A stretch of DNA of 64,000 nt from UBA5543 sp964464965 (GCA_964464965.1 CAYXHM010000010.1:48875-112874), one strand, 5' to 3'; positions 42,150-51,485 are shown, counted from the stretch's first letter. Notes: generated from the letters alone by a model not told the origin. Numbers and translations are program-made.

Positions 42150-44126
42150 CTATTGGTAATTTATTTCTTCATCTTTCAGGCGTTTTAGCTGTAGGTCTGA
42201 TACCGGCGATACTATGATAGGGTATTTCTCTATCGTTACATCAGACTGGTCCAGCCCAAAGCCACGTTCTTCAGACAGGCTGTATTTTTTCAGGATAAAG
42301 TAGGCCTGCATAATCAGCCGCTCCCACAGAGGCAACTCGTTATCACGAGACAGGAATTTTTCCATTACAATAAACCTGAAATCGCCTACTACTTTATTCT
42401 TGTGCAAAGAGTCGTAACGGCTCATCACGTTTACTTCTTTGTTGTGCACCATTTCTTCTACCACTTTGCGGAACATCAGGTGTATTTTATGGTCAACCCT
42501 GAAGCCCAGCCTGAATTCTACACGTATTATTTCATTAGGCACCACTGTTTGCACTACATATTCCATTGTGTACGGGTCGTCCAATACATCAACGTGCACA
42601 AACCAATATATATCCGCCCTTTTAGGTTTCCGCTGTATGATAGAGTAAATAACCTTATGTTCAATTTCCTTTGGATTGTTAGCGCTGGTCAGGTACACCA
42701 GGTGCGTTGCATATTTCTGTATGCTCTTGTCATTGCTGATATCCTGCAGGATAGATATATGTTCCTGCAGCCGTACAAACTCCACATACCTGTTTTTTAT
42801 TTTCCTCGCCTTAAACCATACATACATCGCGGCAAACAACAGTCCGCCTACAATCAAAGCTATATAACCACCATGTGGGAATTTTTCAAGATTGGCTATA
42901 AGGAACGACAACTCAACAGTGAAGAACACAACTATGTATATAGCAATCCAGATAATTTTTACACGTTTGATGAACATGTAATAAGAGAATAAAATGGAGG
43001 TCATCGTCATACAGATGGCAATTGCCAGCCCATACGCTGCTTCCATGCGGGATGCCTTCTGGAAGTATAATACTATTAATACGCAACCCACAAACAGCAG
43101 CAGGTTGATGCCCGGGATAAAGCATTGCCCTCTCTGTAAAGAAGGGTAATTGATTTTCATTTTAGGCCATACGTTCAGTTTTACGGCCTCGCTGATGAGT
43201 GTAAAAGACCCCGATATCATAGCCTGGCTGGCAATGATAGCTGCCATGGTAGCTATGGCAATGCCTATGATAACAAAAGAATCGGGCATCAGGTCGAAGA
43301 ATGGATTGGCCCCTGACGATGACCACCTTTCTCCTCTATGATTTGCGAGCAACCATACCCCTTGCCCAAGGTAGTTAGCAATAAGTGCAGATTTTACAAA
43401 TATCCAGGATATACGGATGTTGCTTTTACCGCAGTGGCCAAGGTCAGAGTATAAGGCCTCTGCCCCTGTAGTACATAGAAAGACCGAGCCTAATATCCAG
43501 AATCCTTTGGGGTATTGTGTCAGTAATTCAATAGCATAGTAAGGATTGAAGGCTTTTAGTATTTCCCAATGTGTATTGATATTCAGAATACCCAGTGTAG
43601 CCAGCATTATAAACCACAGGGTCATAACAGGGCCGAAAAACTTACCGATATACTCTGTACCGAACTGCTGAAAAAAGAACAGTCCGGAAAGTATGATAAG
43701 CACAATAGTAACGATTGTCTTGTCCGTCACGGTGCCTATACCGGGTATGGCCTGCAGGCCTTCAATGGCAGATGTTACAGAGATGGGTGGTGTAATCATC
43801 CCGTCTGCCAGCAGGGTAGCACCACCAATCATTGCGGGGAAAACTGTCCATTTACCATGCCTCCTGACTTTGGCAAATAAGGCGAATGTGCCACCTTCTC
43901 CCTTATTGTCTGCATTCAGTGTCAGCAATACATATTTGATGGTGGTTTGCAATGTCAGCGTCCATATAACGCAGGATAGGGCGCCGTAAATAAGCAACTC
44001 ATTGATAACCTTGCCATTGCATATTGCATTCAATACATAAAGTGGAGAGGTTCCTATGTCGCCGTAAATAATGCCCAGAGCTATTAATAAGCCGGCAGCC
44101 GATGTTTTGTGCAGGTTTTTTCCCAA
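42150..44126 (-). CDS. kup: KUP-family potassium uptake transporter
   Basis: The protein has 658 residues with about 12 membrane segments up to residue 450 and a cytosolic C-terminal domain. The family signature IIYGDIGTSPLYVL (about 19-32) is present, along with GGTFALFA and LADGMITPPISV. KUP proteins bring in K+ with protons. No ATG fits; the TTG at 44126 (MGKNLHKTSAAG) places the signature at the usual distance. A TACCTTTG promoter box lies about 32 bp upstream. The gene is divergent from dusB. Confidence 0.95.
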   Translation of the reverse strand: MGKNLHKTSAAGLLIALGIIYGDIGTSPLYVLNAICNGKVINELLIYGALSCVIWTLTLQTTIKYVLLTLNADNKGEGGTFALFAKVRRHGKWTVFPAMIGGATLLADGMITPPISVTSAIEGLQAIPGIGTVTDKTIVTIVLIILSGLFFFQQFGTEYIGKFFGPVMTLWFIMLATLGILNINTHWEILKAFNPYYAIELLTQYPKGFWILGSVFLCTTGAEALYSDLGHCGKSNIRISWIFVKSALIANYLGQGVWLLANHRGERWSSSGANPFFDLMPDSFVIIGIAIATMAAIIASQAMISGSFTLISEAVKLNVWPKMKINYPSLQRGQCFIPGINLLLFVGCVLIVLYFQKASRMEAAYGLAIAICMTMTSILFSYYMFIKRVKIIWIAIYIVVFFTVELSFLIANLEKFPHGGYIALIVGGLLFAAMYVWFKARKIKNRYVEFVRLQEHISILQDISNDKSIQKYATHLVYLTSANNPKEIEHKVIYSIIQRKPKRADIYWFVHVDVLDDPYTMEYVVQTVVPNEIIRVEFRLGFRVDHKIHLMFRKVVEEMVHNKEVNVMSRYDSLHKNKVVGDFRFIVMEKFLSRDNELPLWERLIMQAYFILKKYSLSEERGFGLDQSDVTIEKYPIIVSPVSDLQLKRLKDEEINYQ

Positions 44127-44158
44127 AACTTGAAGGTGCAGATAAGTTTATGCAAGAG

Positions 44159-44166
44159 CAAAGGTA
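44159..44166 (-). promoter_or_regulatory. -7 promoter box TACCTTTG for kup
   Basis: A perfect TAnnTTTG match on the minus strand. The dusB box on the other strand is only 25 bp away, so the two promoters are back to back. Confidence 0.6.
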
Positions 44167-44191
44167 AAAATTATCTAAAATAAGAATGTAG

Positions 44192-44199
44192 TAACTTTG
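44192..44199 (+). promoter_or_regulatory. -7 promoter box TAACTTTG for dusB
   Basis: A perfect box 10 nt before ATG 44210; the leader would be only a few bases. Confidence 0.6.
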
Positions 44200-44209
44200 C
44201 GGCTTCCTG

Positions 44210-45205
44210 ATGGTACGTATAGAAAATATTGAGCTGGGTGAATTTCCATTGTTACTGGCCCCGATGGAGGATGTAAGTGATCCGCCCTTTCGTGCGGTAT
44301 GTAAGCAGTATGGTGCAGATCTGATGTACACAGAGTTTATATCATCCGAAGGGTTGATACGTGATGCTATAAAAAGCAGGCAGAAGTTAGACATATTTGA
44401 ATATGAGCGTCCTGTAGGCATACAGATATTTGGCGGCGATGAAGAAGCCATGGCTATGGCAGCAGGTATTGTAGATGCTACAAATCCTGACCTGGTAGAT
44501 ATTAACTTCGGCTGCCCTGTTAAAAAGGTGGTGTGCAAAGGGGCTGGTGCGGCTGTGTTAAAAGACATAGACCTGATGGTGCGGTTGACCAAGGCCGTAA
44601 TAAACGCAACAAAGCTACCGGTAACTGTAAAGACCCGCCTGGGCTGGGATGACAGCACCAAAAACATAGAAGAAGTGGCGGAACGACTGCAGGATATAGG
44701 CGTAAAGGCATTGTCTGTGCATGGCCGCACCCGTGTGCAGATGTACAAAGGCGAGGCAGACTGGAGCTTGATAGCCAAGGTAAAAGACAACCCCCGTATC
44801 CACATACCCATATTTGGCAACGGTGATATAGACAGCCCGCAAAAGGCTTTGGAATATAAAAACAGGTATGGTGTAGATGGTGTAATGATAGGCCGTGCAG
44901 CAATAGGTTACCCCTGGATATTCAGGGAAATAAAGCACTATATGGCTACCGGTGAAGTGTTGGCCCCACCTACGCTGGATGAGCGACTGGATGCATGCAG
45001 GAAACATCTTCATGGTTCTGCGCAGTGGAAGGGTGAGCGCCTGGGTCTGCTGGAAATGCGCAGGCACTATGCTAATTACCTGAAGGGCTTACCAAATATT
45101 AAAGAATTTCGCGCCAAGCTGGTAACGGCAGAAACTGTGCTGGAACTGGAAGATATCTTCGCAGAAATAAAAGAGCATTATGAGCCTACTACGATGAGTG
45201 TTTAA
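44210..45205 (+). CDS. dusB: tRNA-dihydrouridine synthase DusB
   Basis: The protein has 331 residues. It is an FMN-binding TIM barrel with APMEDVSDPPFR (17-28), the block DINFGCPVKKVVCKGAG with the catalytic Cys109, VKTRLGWD, SVHGRTRVQMYKG and GVMIGRAAIGYPWIF. A helical C-domain follows. It reduces uridines in tRNA D-loops with NADPH. DusA and DusC are alternatives, but the NFGCPVKKVV-C-KGAG form and the length fit DusB. It ends 3 bp from the convergent CHASE3 gene. Confidence 0.93.
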   Translation: MVRIENIELGEFPLLLAPMEDVSDPPFRAVCKQYGADLMYTEFISSEGLIRDAIKSRQKLDIFEYERPVGIQIFGGDEEAMAMAAGIVDATNPDLVDINFGCPVKKVVCKGAGAAVLKDIDLMVRLTKAVINATKLPVTVKTRLGWDDSTKNIEEVAERLQDIGVKALSVHGRTRVQMYKGEADWSLIAKVKDNPRIHIPIFGNGDIDSPQKALEYKNRYGVDGVMIGRAAIGYPWIFREIKHYMATGEVLAPPTLDERLDACRKHLHGSAQWKGERLGLLEMRRHYANYLKGLPNIKEFRAKLVTAETVLELEDIFAEIKEHYEPTTMSV

Positions 45206-45208
45206 TGG

Positions 45209-45844
45209 CTACCTATACCGCCTTGTCAAAGCGAAATATACAAGTGAAATCACCATCACGGAAAAAAGCAATATCCCGAAAACATATTTTGGTGTAAGGT
45301 CTCTAGCCTGGTTCCTGGCTTTTGAACGGCTTGCCAGCAATTCATTTTCTATCCTGTTCATTGTGTCGCTCAGGTTCAGCAGGCTATCCATGATTTTCTT
45401 ACCGTTCAGCAGGCGTTCTTTACGCACACCGCTATCGCTAGTGAAAAAGTCTTCGGCCTGGAGTATTTCTTTCAGTAACGTTAGTCTCATAGCTGTCAAT
45501 GCCTTTAGTTCCCTGGCATTTGTCATTTGCTCAGGGTTGTCTGTTGTCAATACCGCTATGGTATCGATTGCCCGCATTGCGTTGTTATTAGCCATTTCAA
45601 AATGGGTGAGGAAAACAGGGTCTTTGGTAAGTAAAAAACCTCTTTGCGCAGATTCTGAAATACTTACTTCGGCCTCTACCTGTCTTATTTTCTGTTTGAT
45701 GAGCATGGTATGTGCTACCATGTCAAAAGTCTTGTCCATTACCTTAACCCTGTTGTAGAAGAACAGACCACATCCTATAAGGGAAACGACATATATGACA
45801 AACAGCGTGTTTGAAAACTTTATGTAGTTATTCTTGCCTTTCAT
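45209..45844 (-). CDS. CHASE3-domain membrane protein without output domain
   Basis: The protein has 211 residues. A membrane segment (about 10-30), then a helical extracytoplasmic domain with the CHASE3 pattern (SISESAQRGFLLTKDPVFLTHF, then NPEQMTNARELKALTAMR), then a second membrane segment (about 187-207), then only RRYR. CHASE3 is the sensor part of many histidine kinases and cyclases, but none is attached here and the frame ends with a normal stop. It is the last gene of the tgt-lptG group (27 bp gap). It may be a truncated receptor or may work with a separate kinase. Confidence 0.75.
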   Translation of the reverse strand: MKGKNNYIKFSNTLFVIYVVSLIGCGLFFYNRVKVMDKTFDMVAHTMLIKQKIRQVEAEVSISESAQRGFLLTKDPVFLTHFEMANNNAMRAIDTIAVLTTDNPEQMTNARELKALTAMRLTLLKEILQAEDFFTSDSGVRKERLLNGKKIMDSLLNLSDTMNRIENELLASRSKARNQARDLTPKYVFGILLFSVMVISLVYFALTRRYR

Positions 45845-45871
45845 GATATTTCAATAATATTAACCGGGAGT

Positions 45872-46945
45872 TTATTTCACCTGCCTGACGAACAGGTAGG
45901 TAGCCAATACCCCAAATATAATATTTGGTATCCAAACGGCAAGTAGGGGGTCTAACCCCGATTTAGTGGCAAAGGTATTGGTGAGCTGCATAGCCATAAT
46001 ATACATGGCACTGATAATGATACCAAGCGCCAGGTGCAGGCCACTGCCACCACGTACTTTACGGCTGGCTATACAGACGCCTATTACCGTCAGTATGAGC
46101 CCTGCAAAGGGCTGCGCGGTACGCCTGTATTTTTCTACATAAAAGAAGCTGAGGGTTTCCCTGCCACGGAGTTTTTCGCGGGCAATATACTTATTCAACT
46201 GCGGTGTGGTCAGGGCATCCTTTATAGCCTCATCTTCATCCAGGTCTTGCGGGGTAAATGGAAATTTCTTCTCCATTTCAGCCATCTCAGTTAGGGTTTC
46301 GTTCAGGCTATCGTTGGTACGTATCTTTACAGTGTACAGTTTCCATGTCCTTTTTACAGAATCATAGCTGACACGGTCTGCCAGTATCTTTTCTTTCAGG
46401 TGTGTACCTTCTATGGTTTCGGCGGTAAAACGCCAGCCCATGTTAGAAACATAGTCGTAATTCTGGATATAAACGTACAGGTTTTCCCTGAGCCTTAAAT
46501 GTACATTCTTGTCAGACGACTGCGCATTGTAGTGCAGGTACTTGTCTTCAAATGCAATACGGTTTTTATTGGCGGCTGGTACTATGTAATGATTTGCAAC
46601 CAGGGATATCAGGCAAAGAAAGGTGGCGGCTATCATAAATGGCCGTAACATTCTCTGGAACGAAGTGCCCGAAGCAAGTATGGCTATTATCTCAGACTTA
46701 TACGCCATTTTTGACGTGAAGAAGATAGTGGCTATAAATATGAACAGAGGGAACAACAGTGCTGTGATATGCGGTACGAAATTGCTGAAGTAGCCCAGTA
46801 TCTCAGCATTTGATACGTTCTTTTTTACAAAATCTTCTACCTTCTCCGTATAGTCAATAACGCAGGCTATAATAGCCAGTATCATGATAGCGTAGAAGAA
46901 CGTACCCAGGAATTTTTTAATAATATAGAGGTCTAGCTTTTTCAT
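45872..46945 (-). CDS. LptF/LptG family permease
   Basis: The protein has 357 residues with membrane segments near the N-terminus (about 13-30, 60-80, 103-122) and three at the C-terminus (about 280-355). A periplasmic jellyroll region lies between them, the LptF/LptG (YjgP/YjgQ) layout. Two such proteins with LptB extract lipopolysaccharide from the inner membrane. It lies 7 bp after tgt on the same strand, a common Bacteroidota pairing. Which of LptF and LptG it represents cannot be decided. Confidence 0.88.
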   Translation of the reverse strand: MKKLDLYIIKKFLGTFFYAIMILAIIACVIDYTEKVEDFVKKNVSNAEILGYFSNFVPHITALLFPLFIFIATIFFTSKMAYKSEIIAILASGTSFQRMLRPFMIAATFLCLISLVANHYIVPAANKNRIAFEDKYLHYNAQSSDKNVHLRLRENLYVYIQNYDYVSNMGWRFTAETIEGTHLKEKILADRVSYDSVKRTWKLYTVKIRTNDSLNETLTEMAEMEKKFPFTPQDLDEDEAIKDALTTPQLNKYIAREKLRGRETLSFFYVEKYRRTAQPFAGLILTVIGVCIASRKVRGGSGLHLALGIIISAMYIMAMQLTNTFATKSGLDPLLAVWIPNIIFGVLATYLFVRQVK

Positions 46946-46952
46946 GAAGCTG

Positions 46953-48083
46953 TTACAGCCTTTGTTTTAATATGGGTATCATTTTGTTTTTCCAGTCGGT
47001 ATAATCGCCCTGTAAAATATGCAGGCGGGCTTGTTTTACCAAATGGAGGTAGAATGCAAGGTTGTGTATGCTGGCAATCTGCAGGCCCAGTATCTCGTTA
47101 GCTACAAACAGGTGCCGCACATAAGCTTTCGTATAAAAGTTGCTGGTATGGCACTCAATACCGGCATCTATCGGGCTGAAGTCATCCTCCCACCGTTTGT
47201 TCCTGATATTGATAACCCCGTTTGATGTGAAGAGCATACCGTTCCTGCCATTGCGTGTGGGCATTACACAATCAAACATGTCTATACCTAAGGCAATATT
47301 CTCCAGTATATTCCACGGTGTACCTACGCCCATCAGGTAGCGGGGCTTATCCATCGGCAGATTTTCGCAGCAAAGGGCGCACATCTCATACATCATTTCC
47401 TCAGGCTCACCTACAGACAGGCCACCTATTGCATTCCCATCGCAATCCATAGAGGCTATAAACTCCGCCGACATTTTGCGGAGGTCTTTATAAGTACTGC
47501 CCTGAACGATAGGGAACAATGATTGCTCATACCCGTACTTAGGTTCTGTTTCGCCCATGCGCTGTACACAGCGCGATAGCCAGCGGTGTGTCAGCTCCAT
47601 CGATTTACGGGCATATTCATAGTCAGACGGGTAAGGGGGGCATTCATCAAAAGCCATAATGATGTCTGCACCAATGCTGCGCTGTATGTCAACTACATTT
47701 TCCGGCGTGAACAGGTGCCTTGAGCCATCTATATGTGATTGGAACAATGCACCCTCTTCTTTCAGTTTACGGTTGTTAGACAATGAAAATACCTGGTAAC
47801 CCCCGCTATCTGTAAGTATGGGTTTATCCCAGCCATTAAATTTATGCAGCCCGCCTGCCTTTTCTAGGATGCCGGTACCGGGACGCAGGTAAAGATGGTA
47901 GGTATTACCCAGTATTACCTGGGCCTTTATTTCATCATTAAGTTGTTGTTGGGTAACGGCTTTTACACTCCCCACAGTACCTACCGGCATGAAAATGGGA
48001 GTTTCTATTTTGCCATGACCAGTTGTAATAACCCCTGCCCTTGCTGATGATTGTGCGTCCTTGCCGGATAATTCGAATTCCAT
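46953..48083 (-). CDS. tgt: queuine/preQ1 tRNA-guanine transglycosylase
   Basis: The protein has 376 residues, the normal length. The catalytic residues are Asp92 in LTDSGGYQVF and Asp271 in GIDMFDCVMPTRNGRNG. The enzyme swaps G34 for preQ1 in tRNAs with GUN anticodons, a step in queuosine synthesis. The structural zinc site, usually CxCxxC plus His, is mostly gone: the aligned segment reads IECHTS (309-314), keeping only Cys311 and the later His in IHNL. I recall other Bacteroidota Tgt proteins lacking these cysteines too, so this is probably a lineage trait and not decay. Confidence 0.95.
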   Translation of the reverse strand: MEFELSGKDAQSSARAGVITTGHGKIETPIFMPVGTVGSVKAVTQQQLNDEIKAQVILGNTYHLYLRPGTGILEKAGGLHKFNGWDKPILTDSGGYQVFSLSNNRKLKEEGALFQSHIDGSRHLFTPENVVDIQRSIGADIIMAFDECPPYPSDYEYARKSMELTHRWLSRCVQRMGETEPKYGYEQSLFPIVQGSTYKDLRKMSAEFIASMDCDGNAIGGLSVGEPEEMMYEMCALCCENLPMDKPRYLMGVGTPWNILENIALGIDMFDCVMPTRNGRNGMLFTSNGVINIRNKRWEDDFSPIDAGIECHTSNFYTKAYVRHLFVANEILGLQIASIHNLAFYLHLVKQARLHILQGDYTDWKNKMIPILKQRL

Positions 48084-48158
48084 TATTTAGCGGTCAAAAA
48101 TCTGTTATTTATATTGAATATGCTGTTAAAACAAGTTTTTATCTAAGCCTTTATTTGT

Positions 48159-48166
48159 TACTTTAG
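48159..48166 (+). promoter_or_regulatory. -7 promoter box TACTTTAG (one mismatch) for the glycosyltransferase gene
   Basis: It lies 4 nt before ATG 48171, the same very short distance seen at rlmI, the CWC gene and rlmB. Confidence 0.4.
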
Positions 48167-48170
48167 TAGC

Positions 48171-49298
48171 ATGCTTACCGGGGGATTATTCATTTGTTTT
48201 TTGTTATGTATTGTAATACAGCTCGGATTTATCCTGTATTTCTTTACCCATATATTCTCACTGGCACAAAAAACCTCCCGTTACTCGCCCATACAACCTG
48301 TTTCTGTTATCATTTGTGCAAAAAACGAAGCTGACAACCTGAAACGGTACCTGCCTTCAATTTTGACGCAAAGATATGTTAATGCTACAGGTAATACCAT
48401 TTTTGAGGTAATTGTAGTTGACGATGCCTCAACTGATAATACACAGCAGGTAGTAGCACAGCTACAGGCCATATACCGCAACCTGAAACTGGTGACCGTC
48501 CCGGCTGATGCAGTACGTTGGCTGCCAGGGAAAAAACATGCGTTGAGCAAGGCTGTAGAGATGGCGCAACATGATATATTGGTGATGACCGATGCAGATT
48601 GCGAGCCTTCAAGCGCATTGTGGCTGTTGCAAATGACCAAGCCGTTTATGGACGGTAAAGAAATTGTGCTGGGTTATGGCCAGTACCGGACCGATAATAC
48701 CATACTCAATTCCTTTGTACGTTGGGAGACCGTTCACACCTTTTTACAATATAGCTCCTATGCCAAAGCTGGCAGGCCCTACATGGCTGTTGGCCGTAAC
48801 CTGGCCTGCACCAGGGCCGCATTCCTGAAAGCGCAGTCTTCCCCGGAATGGCGTAAGCTCCCATCGGGCGATGACGACCTGCTGGTGAGGGCTGCAGGGG
48901 GCAGGAGCAACGTGGCGGTAATGGCGAATCGTGGTGCTTTTACTATAACACAGGCAAAGCAGGAGTGGGCAGCATGGGCGCATCAGAAGCAGCGGCACCT
49001 TTCTACAGGTAAGTATTACAGGTTCCTGACCAAGATACTGCTGGCCAAGTATGGCTTTTCTCATGCAATAGCTTGGGTGCTCTTCTTTATATTGCTGTTT
49101 ACACCCATGTGGGGCGAGGCCCTGGCCGTTATGCTGCTGCGTTGCGCTATATACTGGATGGTATGGCAGCGTGCCGCCTGCATACTGAATGAAAAAAGAC
49201 TGATACGTTACTTCCCGTTATTTGATTTAGGCTGGCTGCTGTATAACTTTGTATTTTCGCCGTACATACTCTGGAAAAACAAAAAGCAGTGGACATAA
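48171..49298 (+). CDS. membrane-anchored family 2 glycosyltransferase
   Basis: The protein has 375 residues. One N-terminal membrane segment (about 6-29) is followed by a GT-A domain with VSVIICAKNEADNL, VVDDASTD, the DxD motif TDADCEPS, and an acid-base block GDDDLLVRA. The KQEWAAWAHQKQRH segment resembles the Q-x-x-RW region of processive enzymes. Two or three C-terminal membrane segments follow. It probably adds sugars to a lipid or envelope polymer at the inner membrane. The substrate is unknown. It overlaps rsmG by 10 bp. Confidence 0.88.
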   Translation: MLTGGLFICFLLCIVIQLGFILYFFTHIFSLAQKTSRYSPIQPVSVIICAKNEADNLKRYLPSILTQRYVNATGNTIFEVIVVDDASTDNTQQVVAQLQAIYRNLKLVTVPADAVRWLPGKKHALSKAVEMAQHDILVMTDADCEPSSALWLLQMTKPFMDGKEIVLGYGQYRTDNTILNSFVRWETVHTFLQYSSYAKAGRPYMAVGRNLACTRAAFLKAQSSPEWRKLPSGDDDLLVRAAGGRSNVAVMANRGAFTITQAKQEWAAWAHQKQRHLSTGKYYRFLTKILLAKYGFSHAIAWVLFFILLFTPMWGEALAVMLLRCAIYWMVWQRAACILNEKRLIRYFPLFDLGWLLYNFVFSPYILWKNKKQWT

Positions 49299-49915
49299 TT
49301 CTAAAATACTTTAGTGACTTTACAGACAAGCAGGAACAACAATTCAAACAACTGGACGCTTTGTACCGCGACTGGAATGAGAAGATTAACCTGATATCGC
49401 GTAAGGATATAGACTCCCTGTACGAAAAACATGTCCTGCACTCATTAGCTTTAGCCGTGCTTTGCAATTTCAACCCCGGTGCAAGGGTAGTGGATGTAGG
49501 TACAGGTGGCGGCTTCCCCGGTATACCGCTGGCTATTTTCTTCCCTGATGTAGAGTTTTTATTAATAGACAGCATCGGCAAAAAGATAAAAGTAGTAAAA
49601 GCAGTATCCGAAGCGATAGGCCTGAAAAACGTAACGGCTGTACATGGCAGGGCAGAGGAACTTAAAGGCAGTAGCTGTGACTTTGCAGTATCGCGTGCAG
49701 TAGCCCCCCTGACCGATTTATGGCGCTGGGTATCGCCATTAATAGTAAAGGGTCAAAAATCGGAAGAACTGCGTAACGGTTTGATATGCCTGAAGGGCGG
49801 AGACCTGCAGGCCGAAATAGAACTGTCGGGCCTTGAGGCAGAGGCATGGAGCGTGTCTGATATTTTTGAAGAGGAGTTCTTTAAAGAGAAATATGCTGTA
49901 TATGTGCCCCGCTAA
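49289..49915 (+). CDS. rsmG: 16S rRNA (guanine(527)-N7)-methyltransferase
   Basis: The protein has 208 residues, the usual RsmG length. The SAM motif is DVGTGGGFPGIPLAI (69-83), preceded by WNEKINLISRKD and followed by HGRAEEL and SRAVAPL. It modifies G527 in 16S rRNA and influences streptomycin sensitivity. The start is a GTG at 49289 inside the glycosyltransferase gene, so translation is probably coupled. Confidence 0.94.
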   Translation: MDIILKYFSDFTDKQEQQFKQLDALYRDWNEKINLISRKDIDSLYEKHVLHSLALAVLCNFNPGARVVDVGTGGGFPGIPLAIFFPDVEFLLIDSIGKKIKVVKAVSEAIGLKNVTAVHGRAEELKGSSCDFAVSRAVAPLTDLWRWVSPLIVKGQKSEELRNGLICLKGGDLQAEIELSGLEAEAWSVSDIFEEEFFKEKYAVYVPR

Positions 49916-49918
49916 TGC

Positions 49919-50209
49919 TTAACCCTCAGCTTTAAGCTTTTTATCTACATAGAATGGTGCAAATGGGAGCAGCGATGCTACAAATACCAGCGCAGCTTTG
50001 CTGAATTTCCAGTTGTAGCTTTGCCAGCACCATAGTAGTAGTATGGCATATAATACGAATAAAACTCCATGAGCCCAGCCTGTATATTTTACAGCCTCGG
50101 GTAAATCTGCAAAATACTTTAATGGCATAGCTATAAACAGCAACAACAGGTAAGATATCCCTTCCAGAACGGCTACTTGCCTGAAACGTTTCAGTAATTG
50201 ATGATTCAT
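49919..50209 (-). CDS. DUF3817-family small membrane protein
   Basis: The protein has 96 residues with three hydrophobic segments. It has the family marks VAVLEGISYLLLLFIAMPLKY, GWAHGVLFVLYAI and SLLPFAPFYVDKKL. DUF3817 proteins are small inner-membrane proteins of unknown role. It is convergent with rsmG, 3 bp away. Confidence 0.85.
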   Translation of the reverse strand: MNHQLLKRFRQVAVLEGISYLLLLFIAMPLKYFADLPEAVKYTGWAHGVLFVLYAILLLWCWQSYNWKFSKAALVFVASLLPFAPFYVDKKLKAEG

Positions 50210-50260
50210 GGGCGCAAATATACTTAGCTAATTACTCACCAGCTCAATATTCAATAGCTA

Positions 50261-50428
50261 AATTGTTGTGAATTGTTGTGAAAACAGTGGCTTTTTTAAA
50301 GGCGAGCCGGATTTGTTGTGTTTTGTTGCAGTTTTTACGCTTTTTCCTGCTCACCTTGTCCTGAAAAAGGTTTACAGTTTGGTTAAATAATCCCGCAATT
50401 AGTTTACACTATTGTTGTGTTTTGTTGC
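50261..50428. repeat. TTGTTGTG-rich repeats in a 500-bp non-coding gap
   Basis: AATTGTTGTG is repeated in tandem at 50261-50280, and the 17-mer TTGTTGTGTTTTGTTGC occurs at 50313-50329 and 50412-50428, 99 bp apart. Copies of TTTTTCTGAAAAA-like sequence lie between. The gap 50210-50712 shows no gene; apart from these repeats and a promoter box I see nothing in it. Confidence 0.6.
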
Positions 50429-50682
50429 CAAACCCTGATTTTTTCTGCCTTTTTCTGAAAAATGTGGCCTAACAAATTTCCATAGGTGATATAGTGTATA
50501 TGTCAAAGAGCTATCGATATTCATTGAGGTGAATATATAAGCAAATATACGTAAAATTTATGTATAATAAAATTTATGAAGGCATTTTCGCCAGCCCACT
50601 GTTTTCTACTTCGTTGTAAAATTTTAGCCACATCACACTACCACGCTTTGTGATTTATGGTAAAAACTGCCAAAACAATCCT

Positions 50683-50690
50683 TATTTTTG
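50683..50690 (+). promoter_or_regulatory. -7 promoter box TATTTTTG for yebC
   Basis: A perfect box 22 bp before ATG 50713, in TTTTTGCG context. Confidence 0.6.
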
Positions 50691-50712
50691 CGACCTGTTA
50701 AAATAAAAACGC

Positions 50713-51423
50713 ATGGGCCGGATATTTGAAGTACGTAAATCCAAGATGTTTGCCCGGTACGACCGGATGGCCAAACAATTTACCCGTATAGGTAAGGAAA
50801 TTGCCATAGCTGTAAAAAATGCCGGGCCTGACCCTCATACCAACTCTGCTCTTCGCCGTATTATGCAGAATGCCAAGTCTTTCAACATGCCGAAAGACCG
50901 TATAGAAGGTGCAATAAAAAATGCACTGGGTAAGGATACCAGCAGTTACGAAGAGGTATTGTATGAAGGGTACGCACCACATGGTGTAGCCCTGCTGGTA
51001 GAAACAGCCACAGATAATACAACCCGTACAGTTGCCAATGTGCGTTCTCACTTCAACAAAGGGGGTGGCAACCTGGGTAACAGTGGTTCTGTAGGGTTTA
51101 TGTTTAAACACCTGGGTGTGTTTAAACTGAACAGCGCCGGCCTGAGCCAGGAAGACCTGGAACTGGAACTGATAGACGCAGGACTGGAAGAAATGGGCGA
51201 GGACAGCGAAGGCCACCTGGTATTGAGGTGTGGTTTCAGCGACTTTGGCAATATGCAGAAGGCGCTGGAAGAAAGGGGCCTGGAACCGATATCGGGCGAG
51301 CTGGAGTGGATACCCCTGAATACTGTTGAAGTGACAGATGAACAGGCTGATGATGTTTCAAAACTGATAGAACGCCTGGAGCAGGACGATGACGTACAGC
51401 GTGTATTCCATAATATGGCATAA
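50713..51423 (+). CDS. YebC/PmpR-family DNA-binding or translation-related regulator
   Basis: The protein has 236 residues. The N-terminus differs slightly from the usual MAGHSKW form (MGRIFEVRKSKMFARYDRMAKQFT). The family blocks follow: NSALRRIMQNAKSFNMPKDRIEGAIKNA, YEGYAPHGVALLVE, DNTTRTVANVRSHFNKGGGNLGNSGSV, and a C-domain. YebC proteins have been described as transcription regulators and as factors that relieve ribosome stalling. It has its own promoter and terminator. Confidence 0.92.
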   Translation: MGRIFEVRKSKMFARYDRMAKQFTRIGKEIAIAVKNAGPDPHTNSALRRIMQNAKSFNMPKDRIEGAIKNALGKDTSSYEEVLYEGYAPHGVALLVETATDNTTRTVANVRSHFNKGGGNLGNSGSVGFMFKHLGVFKLNSAGLSQEDLELELIDAGLEEMGEDSEGHLVLRCGFSDFGNMQKALEERGLEPISGELEWIPLNTVEVTDEQADDVSKLIERLEQDDDVQRVFHNMA

Positions 51424-51447
51424 ACGATAATGTAAATAGCTTTTATG

Positions 51448-51482
51448 TGAGCGGCAGTAAACCTGCCGCTCATTATTTTTTC
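51448..51482 (+). terminator. rho-independent terminator of yebC
   Basis: TGAGCGGCAG and CTGCCGCTCA pair perfectly around TAAAC, followed by TTATTTTTTC. Confidence 0.85.
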
Positions 51483-51485
51483 TTG

